DNA of 64,000 nucleotides from assembly GCF_022965805.1 (NCBI RefSeq), contig NC_133117.1:14655479-14719478 (forward strand), in the 5' to 3' direction. Every line of letters starts with the position of its first letter. Within the stretch, counting starts at the first letter, position 1. Of the stretch, positions 1 to 11,196 are shown in pieces. Origin of the DNA: Primulina eburnea (Eukaryota; Streptophyta; Magnoliopsida; Lamiales; Gesneriaceae). A program made the position numbers and the translations under genes. The notes under the pieces were generated by a model, which did not search any database, was not told where the DNA came from, and saw only the letters and a program-made list of their open reading frames with translations.

Positions 1-124
1 GAGATCCAACAAATCTCCCAATGCCATGTAAATATGTTTGACGTGCAAAAGAAAATATTTTACGTTTTTGATGTATGCTAAATGTCTTGTGACCAAATTA
101 TGAACGGGTTTTGAAGTCGGTGAA
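1..124 (+). repeat. Tek-1 5' LTR, fragment 1
   Basis: Matches 33541-33660 in the Tek-1 3' LTR closely (shared run GTTTGACGTGCAAAAG and following bases). The rest of the 5' LTR start lies before the window. It ends with GTGAA at 120-124, the target duplication of solo LTR A. Confidence 0.9.
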
Positions 125-209
125 TGTAGTAGCCCGAATTCCAAATTGGGTAATTAACGGATTAATGGTGATTAAGAAGGTTTAATGTGTAATTTTTGAC
201 CGTGGTCAT

Positions 210-434
210 GATCGGACGGACCGAAGATGGTTCGGTAGCACCGAAGAGTTCGGACGATCCGAAGTGGGTTCGGTGGATCCGATCATGAGGTGTCAAGAGT
301 TGATCGACACGTCAGTTTACATGCACGTTCGGATGATCCGAAGTGTAGGTTCGGTGGATCCGATCATGAGGTGTCAAGAGCCGATGGACACGTAGGAGTT
401 CGGACGTTCCGAAGTGGGTTCGGTGGATCCGAAC
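210..434 (+). promoter_or_regulatory. Palindrome array in U3 of solo LTR A
   Basis: Paired near-palindromes TTCGGACGATCCGAA (249-263) plus TTCGGTGGATCCGATC (269-284). These recur at 328-342 plus 350-365 and at 399-413 plus 419-434, with a diverged pair at 210-245. The spacer inside a pair is 5-7 bp and the period is 71-79 bp. The intervening sequence repeats GGTGTCAAGAG and an ACACGT core. The last unit ends seven bases before the TATA box, so the array sits where upstream activator or repressor sites would be. The binding factor is unknown. Confidence 0.8.
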
Positions 435-440
435 ATAGCC

Positions 441-448
441 TATAAATA
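441..448 (+). promoter_or_regulatory. TATA box of solo LTR A
   Basis: TATAAATA directly downstream of the palindrome array. The same context, GCCTATAAAT, occurs in both Tek-3 LTRs, which supports it as the LTR promoter. Confidence 0.7.
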
Positions 449-1558
449 GTGCTCGGATTTCCTCATTTTGCATTGCAAATTCTTGAGTTGTGTCTCATAT
501 TTGAGACGTTTGGAAGGTTTCTAGGGTTAGTTGTCGGTCGAGCGATAGCCAAGAGCTGCCAGGATTGGTAGCGTAGCGACGCCTGAGTTACGAGGCAATC
601 AACATCAAAGGGCTGTCGACGGACGAAGGTAAACCCTAAACCTTTGGTAGTACTGGTTTTGCTAGTCGAGCATGGTAGTATTGTTCATTGGGTATGCTTT
701 TGATGCGTAGGCTTGTTCTAGACCTGATTAGCGGTGTTGCGTAAGGCTAGGCTTGCTGTGATAGAGGTACGGAAGTACTATCCGAGATATCCTGGTCGAG
801 TATACATCCTTATATGTGTTGCATGATTATGTGGTGCATTGATATATGTCATATGATGCATGCTATTATGTCACGTTTTATGATGCATGTTGCATTTCAT
901 GTTGAGCCGTATCTCCTTCGAGATAGCCTTTACTGTTGAGCTGTATCTCTTTCGAGATAAGCTATATCTTGTGGGGCCGCTCAGCCCTGTCTTGTCTTGT
1001 GGATGCATGGACACCGAGAGTACACAATGGCCGACGGGTCCGGAGGGCTTCGGTGATCCGGGACATTTTAGGTCCACGTCTGTTCTTGTAGTGGATGCAG
1101 TGACCCAGAGGAGTACCGCGCGGCACTATCCACTTGGCGCCTCTAGACTGAGCATTTTGAGATCCTTTGTTAATCCTGTTTCTTGACTACCCTGGTATCA
1201 TATCATAGCATGTGCATTTCATATAGGCTTGTATACTCATGCTTTTGTACTGGGCGTTCTTATCGCTCACGTCCTCGGTTTTATTTATCTTGGACACCCC
1301 ATTCCCACGGGGCAGGCCTCAGGTTGGATGGCTCAGGAAGAGCAGGAGGAGGACAGTGAGTAGCTGGTTGGTTTAGTTTCAGTACTATTCTATTTCGATA
1401 TGGTTGTACCGAATATATTTTGAGTTGTTCTGATTTCGATTGGGTTGTATAACTACTGTCGTTGGCCATATTTCCGCTATTATCTCTGATTATTATTAAT
1501 TAAGTTAATTGCATGCTTAGTTCTTCATTAGTAGGTGATTCTGGAACGGGTCACTACA

Positions 1559-1759
1559 GTGAACGTGTCCGAGGACCTCTCCACCCCGGTAAAGCATGAC
1601 CGGGTTTAGATCAGGATTTGAAAGCGGTAAAGCATGACCAGGGATCACATGTATGTGGTAGTGGATTTTCCCTGCCAGCCCAGTACTGTGGTTTAGTCTT
1701 ATCAGGCACAATTGAAACATATCTCTACGCAAAATGATGTTATGTATGCTCAAGTATGT
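1559..1759 (+). repeat. Tek-1 5' LTR, fragment 2
   Basis: Resumes the LTR after solo LTR A and matches about 33661-33908 of the 3' LTR, minus a short internal stretch. It stops at a TGT microhomology (1757-1759) with the inverted Athila block. The next LTR fragment, at 20864, corresponds to 34250, so about 341 bp of LTR (33909-34249 in the other copy) is missing at this breakpoint. Confidence 0.85.
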
Positions 1760-3194
1760 CTGATGATGCTGTTCGTTTGCGTTTATTTCCATTTTCACTG
1801 AGAGATAAAGCTAAGTCGTGGTTAAACTGTTTGCCTGTAGGGTCTATTACTACATGGGAGGATATGGCAAAGGCATTCCTGATCAAGTACTTTCCTCCGT
1901 CGAAAACTATGAAGCTTAGAGCCGACATTACTACTTTTGCTCAATATGAGCAAGAGTCACTTTACGAGGCATGGGAGCGCTACAAGGACTTGTTGAGGAG
2001 ATGTCCACACCATGAGCTGCCTCTTGGCTTAGTTGTTCAAACTTTCTACTACGGTCTGCTTACTCCTAACCGTACTATGATAGATGCTGCTGCCTGTGGT
2101 AACTTACTGAGAAAAACGACTGAGGAAGGATATGAGTTATTGGAGGAGATGGCTGCTAGTAGCTATCATCCTCAGTCTGATAGGCAGAGACGAGGTGCTG
2201 GAGTTAATCAAGTTAATGATTTGTCGGCGGTTTCAGCACAGTTAGAGGCTTTGAATAGAAAGATTGATGGGATGAGCATGAGTGGGTCGGCTATGCGTCT
2301 GCAAGAAATTTTCTGTGATAAGTGTGGGGGTGAGCATGACGTGCAGGATTGCCAAGATGGCAATCCATTCTATGTGCCTGAGGGAGCACCGGTAAAACAA
2401 GTGGGATTCCAGAACTGTCCTAGAAATGACCCTTATTCGAACACATATAATCCGGGATGGAGAAATCACCCAAACTTTTCATGGGGAGGTCAAAACAACC
2501 AAAATCGCCAACAAAGAGGTCCACCATATGGGATGCACCAAGGATTCAAGCCAGAACCGCCTCGGGAGGAGAAGTCCAATTTAGAGCAAATGATGACTAA
2601 ATTTATTTCTGCAACAGAGACGAGATTTCAGAACCAAGATGCATCCATAAAAGGGTTAGAGAATCAAATTGGACAATTGGCTAAGTTGATTGCTAATAGG
2701 GAGCAAGGAGCTTTGCCAAGCAACACGGAAACTAACCCAAGAGAACATGTGAAGGCTGTGGAATTGCGTAGTGGAAAAGCACTCGAGTCTAATGAGGAAA
2801 AGACCAAGCACAATGAGGATGAGGTGGAAAGTCGAGGTGGTAAGTCTTCTAACTCTACATCTACACCTATTGCACAGAATAAAATTTTTATCCCTCCACC
2901 TTTTCCTGCAGCAATGAAGAAAGCTAAATTAGATGCACAATTTGGTAAATTTCTTGAGATATTTAAAAAATTGCATATTAACATTCCTTTTGCTGATGCT
3001 TTATTGAATATGCCAAGTTATGCAAAATTCTTGAAAGATATCTTAGCAAATAAGCGGAAGTTAGAAGATCATATGACGGTGAATTTGATTGAAAATTGCT
3101 CCGCTTTAGTTCAAAACAGGATGCCTCCTAAGCAAAAAGATCCAGGGAGTTTCTCTATACCTTGCATTATTGGTGACATTAATTTTCATAAAGT
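1757..3194 (+). pseudogene. gag: Ath-L gag, 5' truncated
   Basis: Capsid/nucleocapsid part of an Athila polyprotein, which in intact elements packages the RNA in cytoplasmic particles. The reading frame opens at an ATG at 1756 that is created by the breakpoint; in Ath-R the same codon is an internal valine about 150 residues into gag. A gag core is followed by a zinc-knuckle-like [13 protein letters not shown] (2313-2352) and a glutamine- and lysine-rich tail. A one-base loss near 3195 shifts the frame before the protease. Near-identity to the 745-codon ORF of Ath-R makes the family call firm. Confidence 0.85.
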
Positions 3195-3502
3195 TTATGT
3201 GATCTTGGTGCGAGTATTAATCTGATGCCTTTTTCTGTGTTTAGTAGACTGGGATTAGGTGAACCCAAGCCAACTAGGATGTCGTTGCAGCTGGCTGACA
3301 GATCTGTCAAGTATCCACGTGGGATTATCGAAGATGTTTTGGTGAAAGTGGATAAGTTTATTTTTCCTGCAGATTTTGTGGTACTTGACATGGAGGAAGA
3401 TTTAGAGATGCCTTTAATCCTAGGGAGACCGTTTCTGGCTACAGGGAAAGCACTGATTGATGTTGAAGAGTGGAAATTGAGACTGAGAGTTGGAGAAGAA
3501 TA
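3195..3502 (+). pseudogene. Ath-L protease domain, frameshifted
   Basis: Retroviral-type aspartic protease region that would cut the gag-pol polyprotein. It is readable from 3225 (LINPFS-like context, [18 protein letters not shown]). The stretch holding the DLGAS-type active site lies across the frameshift at about 3195, and a stop codon at 3501 ends the ORF where Ath-R continues. The domain is recognisable only by comparison with Ath-R. Confidence 0.75.
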
Positions 3503-5233
3503 AATTATTTTTGTTGTCTTCAATACTCTCAAGCACACAATGCACAATGATAGTTGTTTTCGTATTGATGTCTTGGATTCTCTCGTTTGTGATTTTATGC
3601 AGGATGGATTGAAAGAACCATTGGAGGCCACTCTCACTACTGAAAAGCAGGAGGACGAGCTAGACGAGGAAAAGATGGAGATGGTAGCTCACTTGAATGC
3701 CATTCCACCTTGGAGAAAGCAATTGAGGCTTAGACTAGAGGAATTGGGAGACAGAAAAGATTTAATGCCTCAAAAGTCAAGCCTAGAGGAGCCACCTACT
3801 TTGGAGCTCAAACCACTACCTCCACATCTCAAGTACGTATATTTAGGAGATAATAATAAATTTCCTGTTATTATTTCCTCTTCTTTGACAGATGATATGG
3901 AGAGTAAACTCTTGGGAGTCCTTAAGGAGCATAAAGGAGCATTCGCTCGGAAGGTTTCAGACATAAAGGGGATAAGTCCTTCGATCTGCATGCACAAAAT
4001 TCTGATGGAAGATAAATACTCACCTCTAGCACAACCACAAAGGAGACTCAATCCAAAGATGCAAGAGGTAGTAAAAGTTGAAACAATTAAACTTCTGGAT
4101 GCAGGTATTATCTATCCTATCTCTGATAGTGCGTGGGTAAGTCCTGTACAATGTGTGCCTAAAAAGGGTGGGATTACTGTTATTACTAATGAAAAAAATG
4201 AGTTGATTCCCACTATAATTGTTACGGGTTGGCGTGTGTGCATAGATTATAGGAAATTGAATGATGCAACCCGTAAAGATCACTTTCCCTTGCCATTTAT
4301 CGATCAAATGATTGAACGATTAGCAGGTCATGAATTTTATTGCTTTTTAGATGGATATTCGGGATACAATCAAATCACAATTGCACCTGAGGACCAAGAG
4401 AAAACTACTTTCACTTGCCCTTATGGTACTTTTGCATTTAGGCGTATGCCCTTTGGTTTATGCAATGCACCTGCAACATTTCAAAGATGCATGACCGCTA
4501 TCTTTCATGACATGATTGAAAATTTCCTTGAAATTTTTAGGGATGATTTCTCTATTTTTGGCTCCTCATTTAATGAATGTTTAGAGAATTTGAACTTGGT
4601 GTTAATTAGATGTGAAGAGAGCAATTTGGTGTTAAATTGGGAGAAGTGTCATTTTATGGTTCAAGAGGGGATTGTGTTAGGACACAAAGTATCAGATAAT
4701 GGAATTGAGGTCGACAAGGCCAAGGTGGAAGTAATAAAAAACCTACCACCACCTTCATCAATAAAAGGAGTTAAAAGTTTCCTAGGGCATGCTGGTTTTT
4801 ATAGGCGTTTTATTAAAGATTTTTCTAAAATTGCTAAACCTTTATCCTCTTTGTTGATGAAAGATGCTGAATTTAATTTTGATTCTACTTGTCTGAATGC
4901 ATTCGAGATACTCAAGGAAAGCTTGGTGACAGCACCTGTTCTGACTGTCCCTGATTGGGAGTTACCGTTTGAGGTGATGTAGCTGTTGGTGCGGTGCTGG
5001 GTCAAAGGAAGAACAAGGTATTTCATACCATCTACTATGCAAGTAAGACTTTAAATGATGCTCAATTGAATTACGCTACTACTGAAAAGGAATTACTTGC
5101 TATAGTATTTGCTTTCGACAAATTTCATTCATACCTTGTTCTGTCTAAAGTAACTATGTATACAGATCATTCTGCCCTAAAATACTTGCTTGCTAAGAAA
5201 GATGCGGTGGATTTTATTATTGCAAGAATTTGA
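3503..5233 (+). pseudogene. pol: Ath-L reverse transcriptase - RNase H, broken
   Basis: Open from 3540 to 4982: a pre-RT linker, then RT fingers and palm ([23 protein letters not shown]). The catalytic motif reads IFRDDFSIF, whereas Ath-R has IFMDDFSIF, so the position before the two aspartates has changed. A deletion of about 15 bp near 4978 introduces a stop before RNase H. RNase H motifs ([20 protein letters not shown]) follow at 4994-5233. A second deletion of about 17 bp near 5204 shifts the frame again. It cannot yield active enzyme as it stands. Confidence 0.85.
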
Positions 5234-7226
5234 TCTCGAGATTCGAGATACAAAGGGTGTGGAAAATGTAGTTGCTGATCATCTGTCTAGGCTTGAGCAT
5301 GTTAGAATTAAGGGCATTGACGATGATATAGATGACTGGTTTCCTGATGAACAATTGCTTGAGATAAATGCGTACCCTTGGTATGCCGATTTTGCAAATT
5401 TTCTTGTCACTGGCACACCTCCACCTAATTTATTGTTTCACCAAAGAAAGAAATTCTTTTCAGACGTGAAATATTATTTTTGGGAGGAACCGTTTTTGTT
5501 TAAGATTTGTGCAGATTCCATGATAAGAAGATTTGTGGCGGAGGAGGAAACCAATCAAATTCTGAACCATTGTCATGACCGTGAGGTAGGTGGTCACTTT
5601 GGACCCATACGGACGGCATCTAAGGTACTTGAATGTGGCTTCTATTGGCCAACTCTTTTTAAGGATGCTCGTTTGTATGTTCTCAATTGTGATAGATGCC
5701 AACGCACAGGTAATATTTCCAAACGTCATGAGATGCCTTTAAATAACATTGTTGAGTGTGAAATATTTGATGTGTGGGGGATTGATTTTATGGGTCCTTT
5801 TCCTGCGTCTTTTGCAAAGAAATTTATTTTGGTGGCAGTGGAGTATGTATCTAAATGGGTGGAGGCAGAGGCTTGTGCCACTAATGATGCACAAGTGGTG
5901 TTAAAATTTTTGAAGAAACATATTTTTAATCGATTTGGTGCACCACGTGCAATCATAAGTGATGGTGGCACCTATTTTTGCAACAAAATTTTTGATAAAC
6001 TGTTGGGCAAATATGGTGTCACCCACAAGATTTCCACTCCATACCATCCCCAAAGTAGTGGACAAGTTGAAGTATCCAATCGAGAAATTAAGAGGATTCT
6101 AGAGAAGACGGTTAATGTGAATAGAAAGGACTGGTCCATTCGGTTAGATGATGTTTTGTGGGCTTATCGTACTGCTTTTAAAACACCTATAGGCACTACA
6201 CCATATAGGTTGCTTTTTGATAAAGCATGTCATCTACCAGTAGAATTAGAGCATAGAGCATATTGGGCGACCAAAGCACTAAACTTTGATTTTGCTCTTG
6301 CAGGTGAAAAACGATTGCTGCAGTTGAATCAGTTAGATGAGTTTCGAGGAAAAGCTTATGATCTTGCACTATCTTACAAGGAACGCACCAAACGAGCCCA
6401 TGATAAACACATTATAAGAAGGGAATTCAAAGTGAGTGAAGCGGTGTTGTTATACAATTCTCGCTTACGACTCTTTTCGGGCAAGCTAAAGTCAAGGTGG
6501 TCAGGACCATTCACTAAAGCCAAGGTGTTCCCATCGGGTGCAGTTAGGGGTGTTCAAACTTCGGATAAAACCGAAAAAACCGAAAATCCAAACCGAAAAA
6601 ACCGAACACTAAACCGAACCGAAAACCGAATTTTATAATTCGAATATAAATGTTAAAACCGAAATTAATTTGGTTCGGTTTCGGAATATAAATTTCAAAA
6701 CCGAACCGTCCGAAAAAACCGAAATTTAATTAAATTAATAATATTATTTTTATTTTATATTATTTATTGAGATGATATTAATGAATAAAGAATTATTTTG
6801 AATAATACTTAGTTGATTATTGTTTATGTAATTCATTTGTACTTATATTTAAATATTTTACTAAGAAATCATTTAAAAAGATAACATATTATATTTTATA
6901 ATATCTTTATATTGTTAATTTAAATAATTGTATCAAAACCGAAATAATCGATCGAAATAACCGAACCATTTCGGTAGAAAACCGAACCGAACCGAAGAAA
7001 AATGGTTCGGATATCGGATTATATATTTGTAAAACCAAAACCCGAAAAAACCGAAATAAAAAACCGAAAACCGAACCGAACCGACCGATGAACACCCCTA
7101 GGTGCAGTGGTGTTGCATGATGGCAAGGAAGGGACATTTACTGTGAACGCTCAAAGATTGAAGCACTATATCGGTGGCACAATTGAGCCACAAATTGGAG
7201 TCACTCGGCTCCATGACAGTCATTGA
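5234..7226 (+). pseudogene. Ath-L integrase, interrupted by hAT MITE
   Basis: Integrase that would insert the cDNA into the host chromosome. It starts after the RNase H end ([12 protein letters not shown]). The zinc-binding HHCC region ([12 protein letters not shown].., CDRCQRTGN) lies at about 5565-5715. The catalytic D, D, E contexts are [10 protein letters not shown] (about 5775), [11 protein letters not shown] (about 5950) and [12 protein letters not shown] (about 6058). The C-terminal part is split at 6544 by the MITE and resumes at 7109, ending at the TGA at 7224-7226. Without the MITE the frame would continue, so the MITE is the main lesion here. Confidence 0.85.
6545..7100. mobile_element. 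hAT-type MITE 1, 8-bp TSD
   Basis: A 556-bp non-autonomous DNA transposon with terminal inverted repeats TAGGGGTGTTCA and TGAACACCCCTA. The 8-bp duplication GGTGCAGT stands at 6537-6544 and 7101-7108. The subterminal 150 bp at each end is packed with AACCGAA-type repeats, in opposite orientations at the two ends. The middle is AT-rich and non-coding. An 8-bp duplication and these ends are typical of the hAT superfamily. It inserted into the integrase gene of Ath-L after that copy separated from Ath-R, which lacks it. Confidence 0.95.
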
Positions 7227-7849
7227 GGACATGGGTGAAAAGTCGAGCTCTAGACTATAAATTGAGAACTACTTCTACTCCTTATATTGATCTTAATTAT
7301 ATTTTCTTTATTTATTAATCGCATCATTTGCATTTAGGTAGTTGCATGGCATTGCATTCATTTTTCGACGAGAATGTCTCGTTTGACCGCCCCAGCGGGC
7401 TCTCGCATTGTTCAATAACATAGTCGCCGAAAACTTCTCGCTAGGGCGGTCATAATTGACCGCCCCCGCGAGCGATACGGTTTTTTAAAAGGTTTTAAGT
7501 CGAGGACCTCTCGCTAGGGCGGTCAAAATATACCGCCCTAGCGAGTCGCGCAGATTAAAAATTTTTTCCTCTTCTCTTTTCTTCTCCACTTCGAACCCTA
7601 CCCCTCCACCTCCAATTTTCGGCGTCTCCTTCCATCTTTTGTCCTCAAGACTTATTATTTGGTAATTTTTCAGGGCAAAGACTCAATCTTGGTCTATACA
7701 CTCCACCAGGAAGCATTTAGGCTACAATATTTTCTTCTCCGGTGGTCTTTCAAGCAACTCCGGTCATCTTCCACAAATTCCGGTGAGCATCTCCGGCGAC
7801 CCTCAAGAATTTTCCGGCGTTTTGATACTTTGTGCACTCCAGTCTCGAC
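7227..7849 (+). promoter_or_regulatory. Ath-L leader of the third ORF, with palindrome dyads
   Basis: Non-coding 620 bp between integrase and the third ORF. It contains two GC-rich inverted-repeat pairs, 7435-7473 (CTCGCTAGGGCGGTCA against TGACCGCCCCCGCGAG) and 7508-7546, with a period of 73 bp, plus a diverged half pair at 7375-7405. The same CTAGGGCGGT palindrome and period occur in the Athila LTR at 20491-20672. A pyrimidine-rich stretch follows (7566-7640). I infer a second, internal promoter or regulatory module for the third ORF; no TATA box is obvious. Confidence 0.6.
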
Positions 7850-8998
7850 ATGGCACCCAAAAGATCTAAGGTAACTCATGGTGCTTCTAGTTCTCGGTCC
7901 ACTCCATCTATGTTTGTGAATGAAAAAGCTAGGGAGAGATTTGAACATGCTAGACTACATAGGAAATCAATCCCTGAGCGTGGATTTAGCTCGTCTATTA
8001 TCGTTCATTTTTCGGAGTCCCAAGTAGAAAGAAGAGGGTGGAATATCTTTGTAGCACAACCGAATGCAGCTGTGGTTCCGGTTGTGCGTGAATTTTATGC
8101 CAATGCTCCGGAGGGGAATGAGTATAAGACATTTGTGAGGGGACATCTAGTCCCGTATGATTCCAAGACGATCAATGAAATGTTGGGTTTACCGTCGGTG
8201 GACGATTCGGTGTTTCAGGCGTGGGAGCTTAACCCGGATTATGATTTGATCATTCGCACACTCTGTTATCCGAGCACCACGTGGAAACAACCGGGGACTT
8301 ATACGATCTTTCTTGAAAAATTTTTGAAAGTGGAGGAGGCATTGTGGTATGCATTCTTGTCTAAGAGATTGATGCCGGTCGGTCATACGAGTGATGTGCA
8401 GCGTGAGCGGGCGGTTGTTCTTTATGCCATCTGTACTGGGCTGGTGATTGATGTGGGCAGGCTCATTTTCGGACAGCTTAACATGTGTATTAATAACAAC
8501 AATTTGGCTTTTTACTTCCCGACGATAGTGACTGAGCTGTGTGCTTGAGCGGGGGTGATATTCGCAGATGATGATGAGTGGTTACCGCCGATGAGAGCCA
8601 TTGATGAGGCTCTTTATAAATCCAAGAGGGAGAAAAGACAGGCTGAGCTGCCCGAGGAGGTATTTTTCGGTTATGGGAGAGCAGCTCAACCACCTCCGAC
8701 CTTAGGACATGCACCACCACCTCCGCAGCCACGCCGCCGTGCCATGCGAGATCGCGTCGACGAATTGGGCGCTTGCACCAATTATCAGACTCAGTACCAG
8801 GCCGTTAATCAGGCTCACATTCAGAACATCGAATACTTGGTGCAGGGGATCTCAACTCATTTGGGCATCGACACTTCTGGACGGCCACCTACACCCGCAT
8901 ACCCGCCACCCTTCCATTTTCAGTACAATTATCCTATGCCCCCAGCAGCTGAAGAGGGAGTTCCACCGCCAGAGAATGAGGAGGAGGATGATTTCTGA
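7850..8998 (+). pseudogene. Ath-L third ORF, nonsense mutation
   Basis: The ORF downstream of pol in this Athila family, starting MAPKRSKVTHG. The first two thirds resemble the domain annotated in Pfam as a putative plant transposon protein (recalled, not searched): RRGWNIFVAQPNAAVVPVVREFYANA, then LVPYDSKTINEMLGLP. The C-terminal part is proline- and glutamine-rich (APPPPQPRRR, PAYPPPFHF). I see no signal peptide or membrane segment, so an envelope role is not supported. A TGA at 8546-8548 replaces the CGA found in Ath-R, consistent with C-to-T decay at a methylated CpG. The second part stays open to 8998. Confidence 0.7.
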
Positions 8999-10099
8999 TC
9001 AGGGGAGTTTACTGTTTCCCCTTTCTTTTTATTTTGCATATTCTGTCTTTGCATTTACATTCATGAGTTTTTATGTTTTTAGTGTTTGTTTCGTTTTGTG
9101 CAATGAGGGCATTGCACAACTCTAGTATGAGGGGGGTAGATTGTTATGTTTGCTTAGTTAATTGGTTTTAAGTTCGTTGCATTTCTTTTGTTTGGTGGAG
9201 TGTATATTACTTTGGTGGTGTCAAGTTTCAGTTATGGGAGTTTATTTGGTGTTGTTAGTATTGCTTGTTTTGAGTTGGTTGTTTTTAGTCCGTTATAATA
9301 TTGCATGTTTGGTGTCGTTTATGGTGAGAAGACATAGTTTATGAGCCAATGATGATGTTGAATTGATAGTATACAAAAGTATTGATTGGGTCACTTCATG
9401 AATGGTACTCTTGATTGTTAAAGCATGAATTTTGGTACAAAGTTTGAACTTTTTGAGCACATATGTGTGGGGACTAGAATTTTGTAGGAATAATGGTGAA
9501 ATTTGAAGGTTTTGTGTGGTTAACTTGAAAGGCATCATTTATGAGTTGATTTAGCATGTAAACCCATGAAAATAAGTCACTAATTGAGACCTTGAATGAG
9601 AACATTTGATTTGCCTTGAACTCTACATTTACCCCCTTTTCAATGCACTGAATTAAAATATCATACCCCTAACCAGCTGTAATCCAAAGTTATATATTCT
9701 TAGCCTAGGGAGTACATGTATGAAAATTGTGCATCTTAAAAAAAAAAAAGAGATGTAAGGTGAGAGGGAGCCGAAATAAAAGGAATGAAATTCTATTCCT
9801 AGGCTAAAAGTTGGAGATGTAAGGAGACGAGGAAAGTCAGACGAAAAGTCTTGACGATTGCACAATGAAAATGATCGGTGTACTCCCAACTTTTAGCCAC
9901 TTGAGCTTATTTTCCTTCTTTTCGACACCCTTATCTGCACTTAAGAATTGAATAAAGTTCAATTTATGGTTAGTGATAAATGGACACGGGGGTGCATGCC
10001 TGTGAGACTTGTATTGAAGTGTTAATTGAGTGACTCGCATGATTTGATGATTGATCTATTTGAAGTATGAATGACTAGACCCATCATGACACACACAAA
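8999..10099 (+). other. Ath-L 3' non-coding tail up to the inversion point
   Basis: About 1.1 kb after the third ORF with no convincing coding content. It includes a purine run AGTATGAGGGGGGTAGA near 9125 and an A12 tract at 9739. Athila elements commonly have such a long 3' region before the LTR, but the expected LTR start is absent. The sequence joins Ath-R in reverse orientation at about 10099, inside the end of its third ORF. This stretch is the asymmetric loop of the inverted repeat. Confidence 0.7.
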
Positions 10100-11196
10100 G
10101 CTGGGGGCATAGGATAATTGTACTGAAAATGAAAGGGTGGCGGGTATGCGGGTGTAGGTGGCCGTCCAGAAGTGTCAATGTCCAAATGAGTTGAGATCCC
10201 CTGCACCAAGTATTCGATGTTCTGAATGTGAGCCTGATTAACGGCCTGGTACTGAGTCTGATAATTGGCCCAAGCGCCCAATTCGTCGACGCGATCTCGC
10301 ATGGCACGGCGGCGTGGCTGCGGAGGTGGTGGTGCATGTCCTAAGGCCGGAGGTGGTTGAGCTGCTCTCCCATAACCGAAAAATACCTCCTCGGGCAGCT
10401 CAGCCTGTCTTTTCTCCGTCTTGGGTTTATAAAGAGCCTCATCAATGGCTCTCATCGGCGGTAACCACTCATCATCATCTGCGAATATCACCCCCGCTCG
10501 GGCACACAGCTCAGTCACAATCGTCGGGAAGTAAAAAGCCAAATTGCTGCTATTAATATACATGTTAAGCTGTCCGAAAATGAGCCTGCCCACATCAATC
10601 ACCAGCCCAGTACAGATGGCATAATGAACAACCGCCCGTTCATGCTGCACATCACTCGTATGACCGACCGACATCAATCTCTTAGACAAGAATGCATACC
10701 ACAATTCCTCCTCCACTTTCAAAATTTTTTCAAGAAAAATCGTATAAGTCCCCGGTTGTTTCCACGTGGTGCCCGGATAACAGAGTGTGCGAATGATCAA
10801 ATCATAATCCGGGTTAAGCACCCACGCCTGAAACACCGAATCGTCCACCGACGGTAAACCCAACATTTCATTGATCGTCTTGGAATCATACGGGACTAGA
10901 TGTCCTCTCACAAATGCCTTATACTCATTCCCCTCCGGAGCATTGGCATAAAATTCACGCACAACCGGAACCACAGCTGCATTTGGTTGTGCTACAAAGA
11001 TATTCCACCCTCTTCTTTCTACTTGGGACTCCGAAAAATGATCGTTAATAGACGAGATAAATCCACGCTCAGAGATTGGTTTCCTATGTAGTCTAGTATG
11101 TTCAAATCTCTCCATAGCTTTTTCATTCACAAACATAGATGGAGTGGACCGAGAACTAGAAGCACCATGAGTTACCTTAGATCTTTTGGGTGCCAT
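10100..11196 (-). CDS. Ath-R third ORF, 3' truncated
   Basis: Starts at MAPKRSKVTHG (11196); an upstream in-frame ATG at 11214 is less likely because Ath-L shares the MAPKRSK start. The globular N-terminal domain matches the putative plant transposon protein type (RRGWNIFVAQPN, LVPYDSKTINEMLGLPS) and is followed by a Pro/Gln-rich tail with an arginine cluster (QPRRRAMRDR). It remains open where Ath-L has a TGA. At about 10100 the element breaks off; the ORF runs a few foreign codons to a stop at 10084. No transmembrane segment is visible. Function in Athila is not established; it is conserved in position after pol. Confidence 0.65.

Larger units (their letters stand above)
125..1558 (+). repeat. 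Solo LTR A, 5-bp TSD GTGAA
   Basis: A 1434-bp solo LTR starting TGTAGTAGCCCG and ending GGTCACTACA (TG..CA). It is flanked by GTGAA at 120-124 and 1559-1563 and interrupts the Tek-1 5' LTR cleanly. There is no primer site and no coding region, so the internal part was lost by LTR-LTR recombination. Its middle and 3' parts (about 1060-1340, with CGCTCACGTCCT and GGCGCCTCTAGACTGAGCAT) resemble the Tek-3 LTRs read on the minus strand, so it belongs to a related family. The U3 carries a palindrome array and a TATA box, listed separately. Small ORFs inside it look like chance. Confidence 0.93.
1757..10099 (+). mobile_element. Ath-L: truncated Athila-type element, left arm of an inverted pair
   Basis: Athila-type Ty3/gypsy interior on the plus strand: gag (5' truncated), protease, RT, RNase H, integrase, then a third ORF after an intergenic leader. 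It lacks its 5' LTR, primer site and gag N-terminus, and it has no 3' LTR. It is nearly the same sequence as Ath-R in reverse orientation; position 1757 pairs with 18988 and 8953 pairs with about 10100. Several small deletions and stops make it non-functional. It contains the hAT MITE at 6545-7100. Confidence 0.85.

Noticed and set aside
1281..1928. Minus-strand ORFs over solo LTR A and the Tek-1 LTR
   Set aside because: Shadows across an insertion junction with no conserved motif.
6545..7100. Telomere-like AACCGAA repeats
   Set aside because: They are subterminal repeats of a hAT MITE with terminal inverted repeats and an 8-bp duplication.
7850..8998. Envelope gene after Athila pol
   Set aside because: Some Athila elements have env-like ORFs, but this protein shows no signal peptide or membrane segment and fits the plant transposon-protein type.
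8555..8998. Separate small gene downstream of the Ath-L third ORF
   Set aside because: It is the same ORF continued after a nonsense mutation, as shown by the uninterrupted Ath-R copy.
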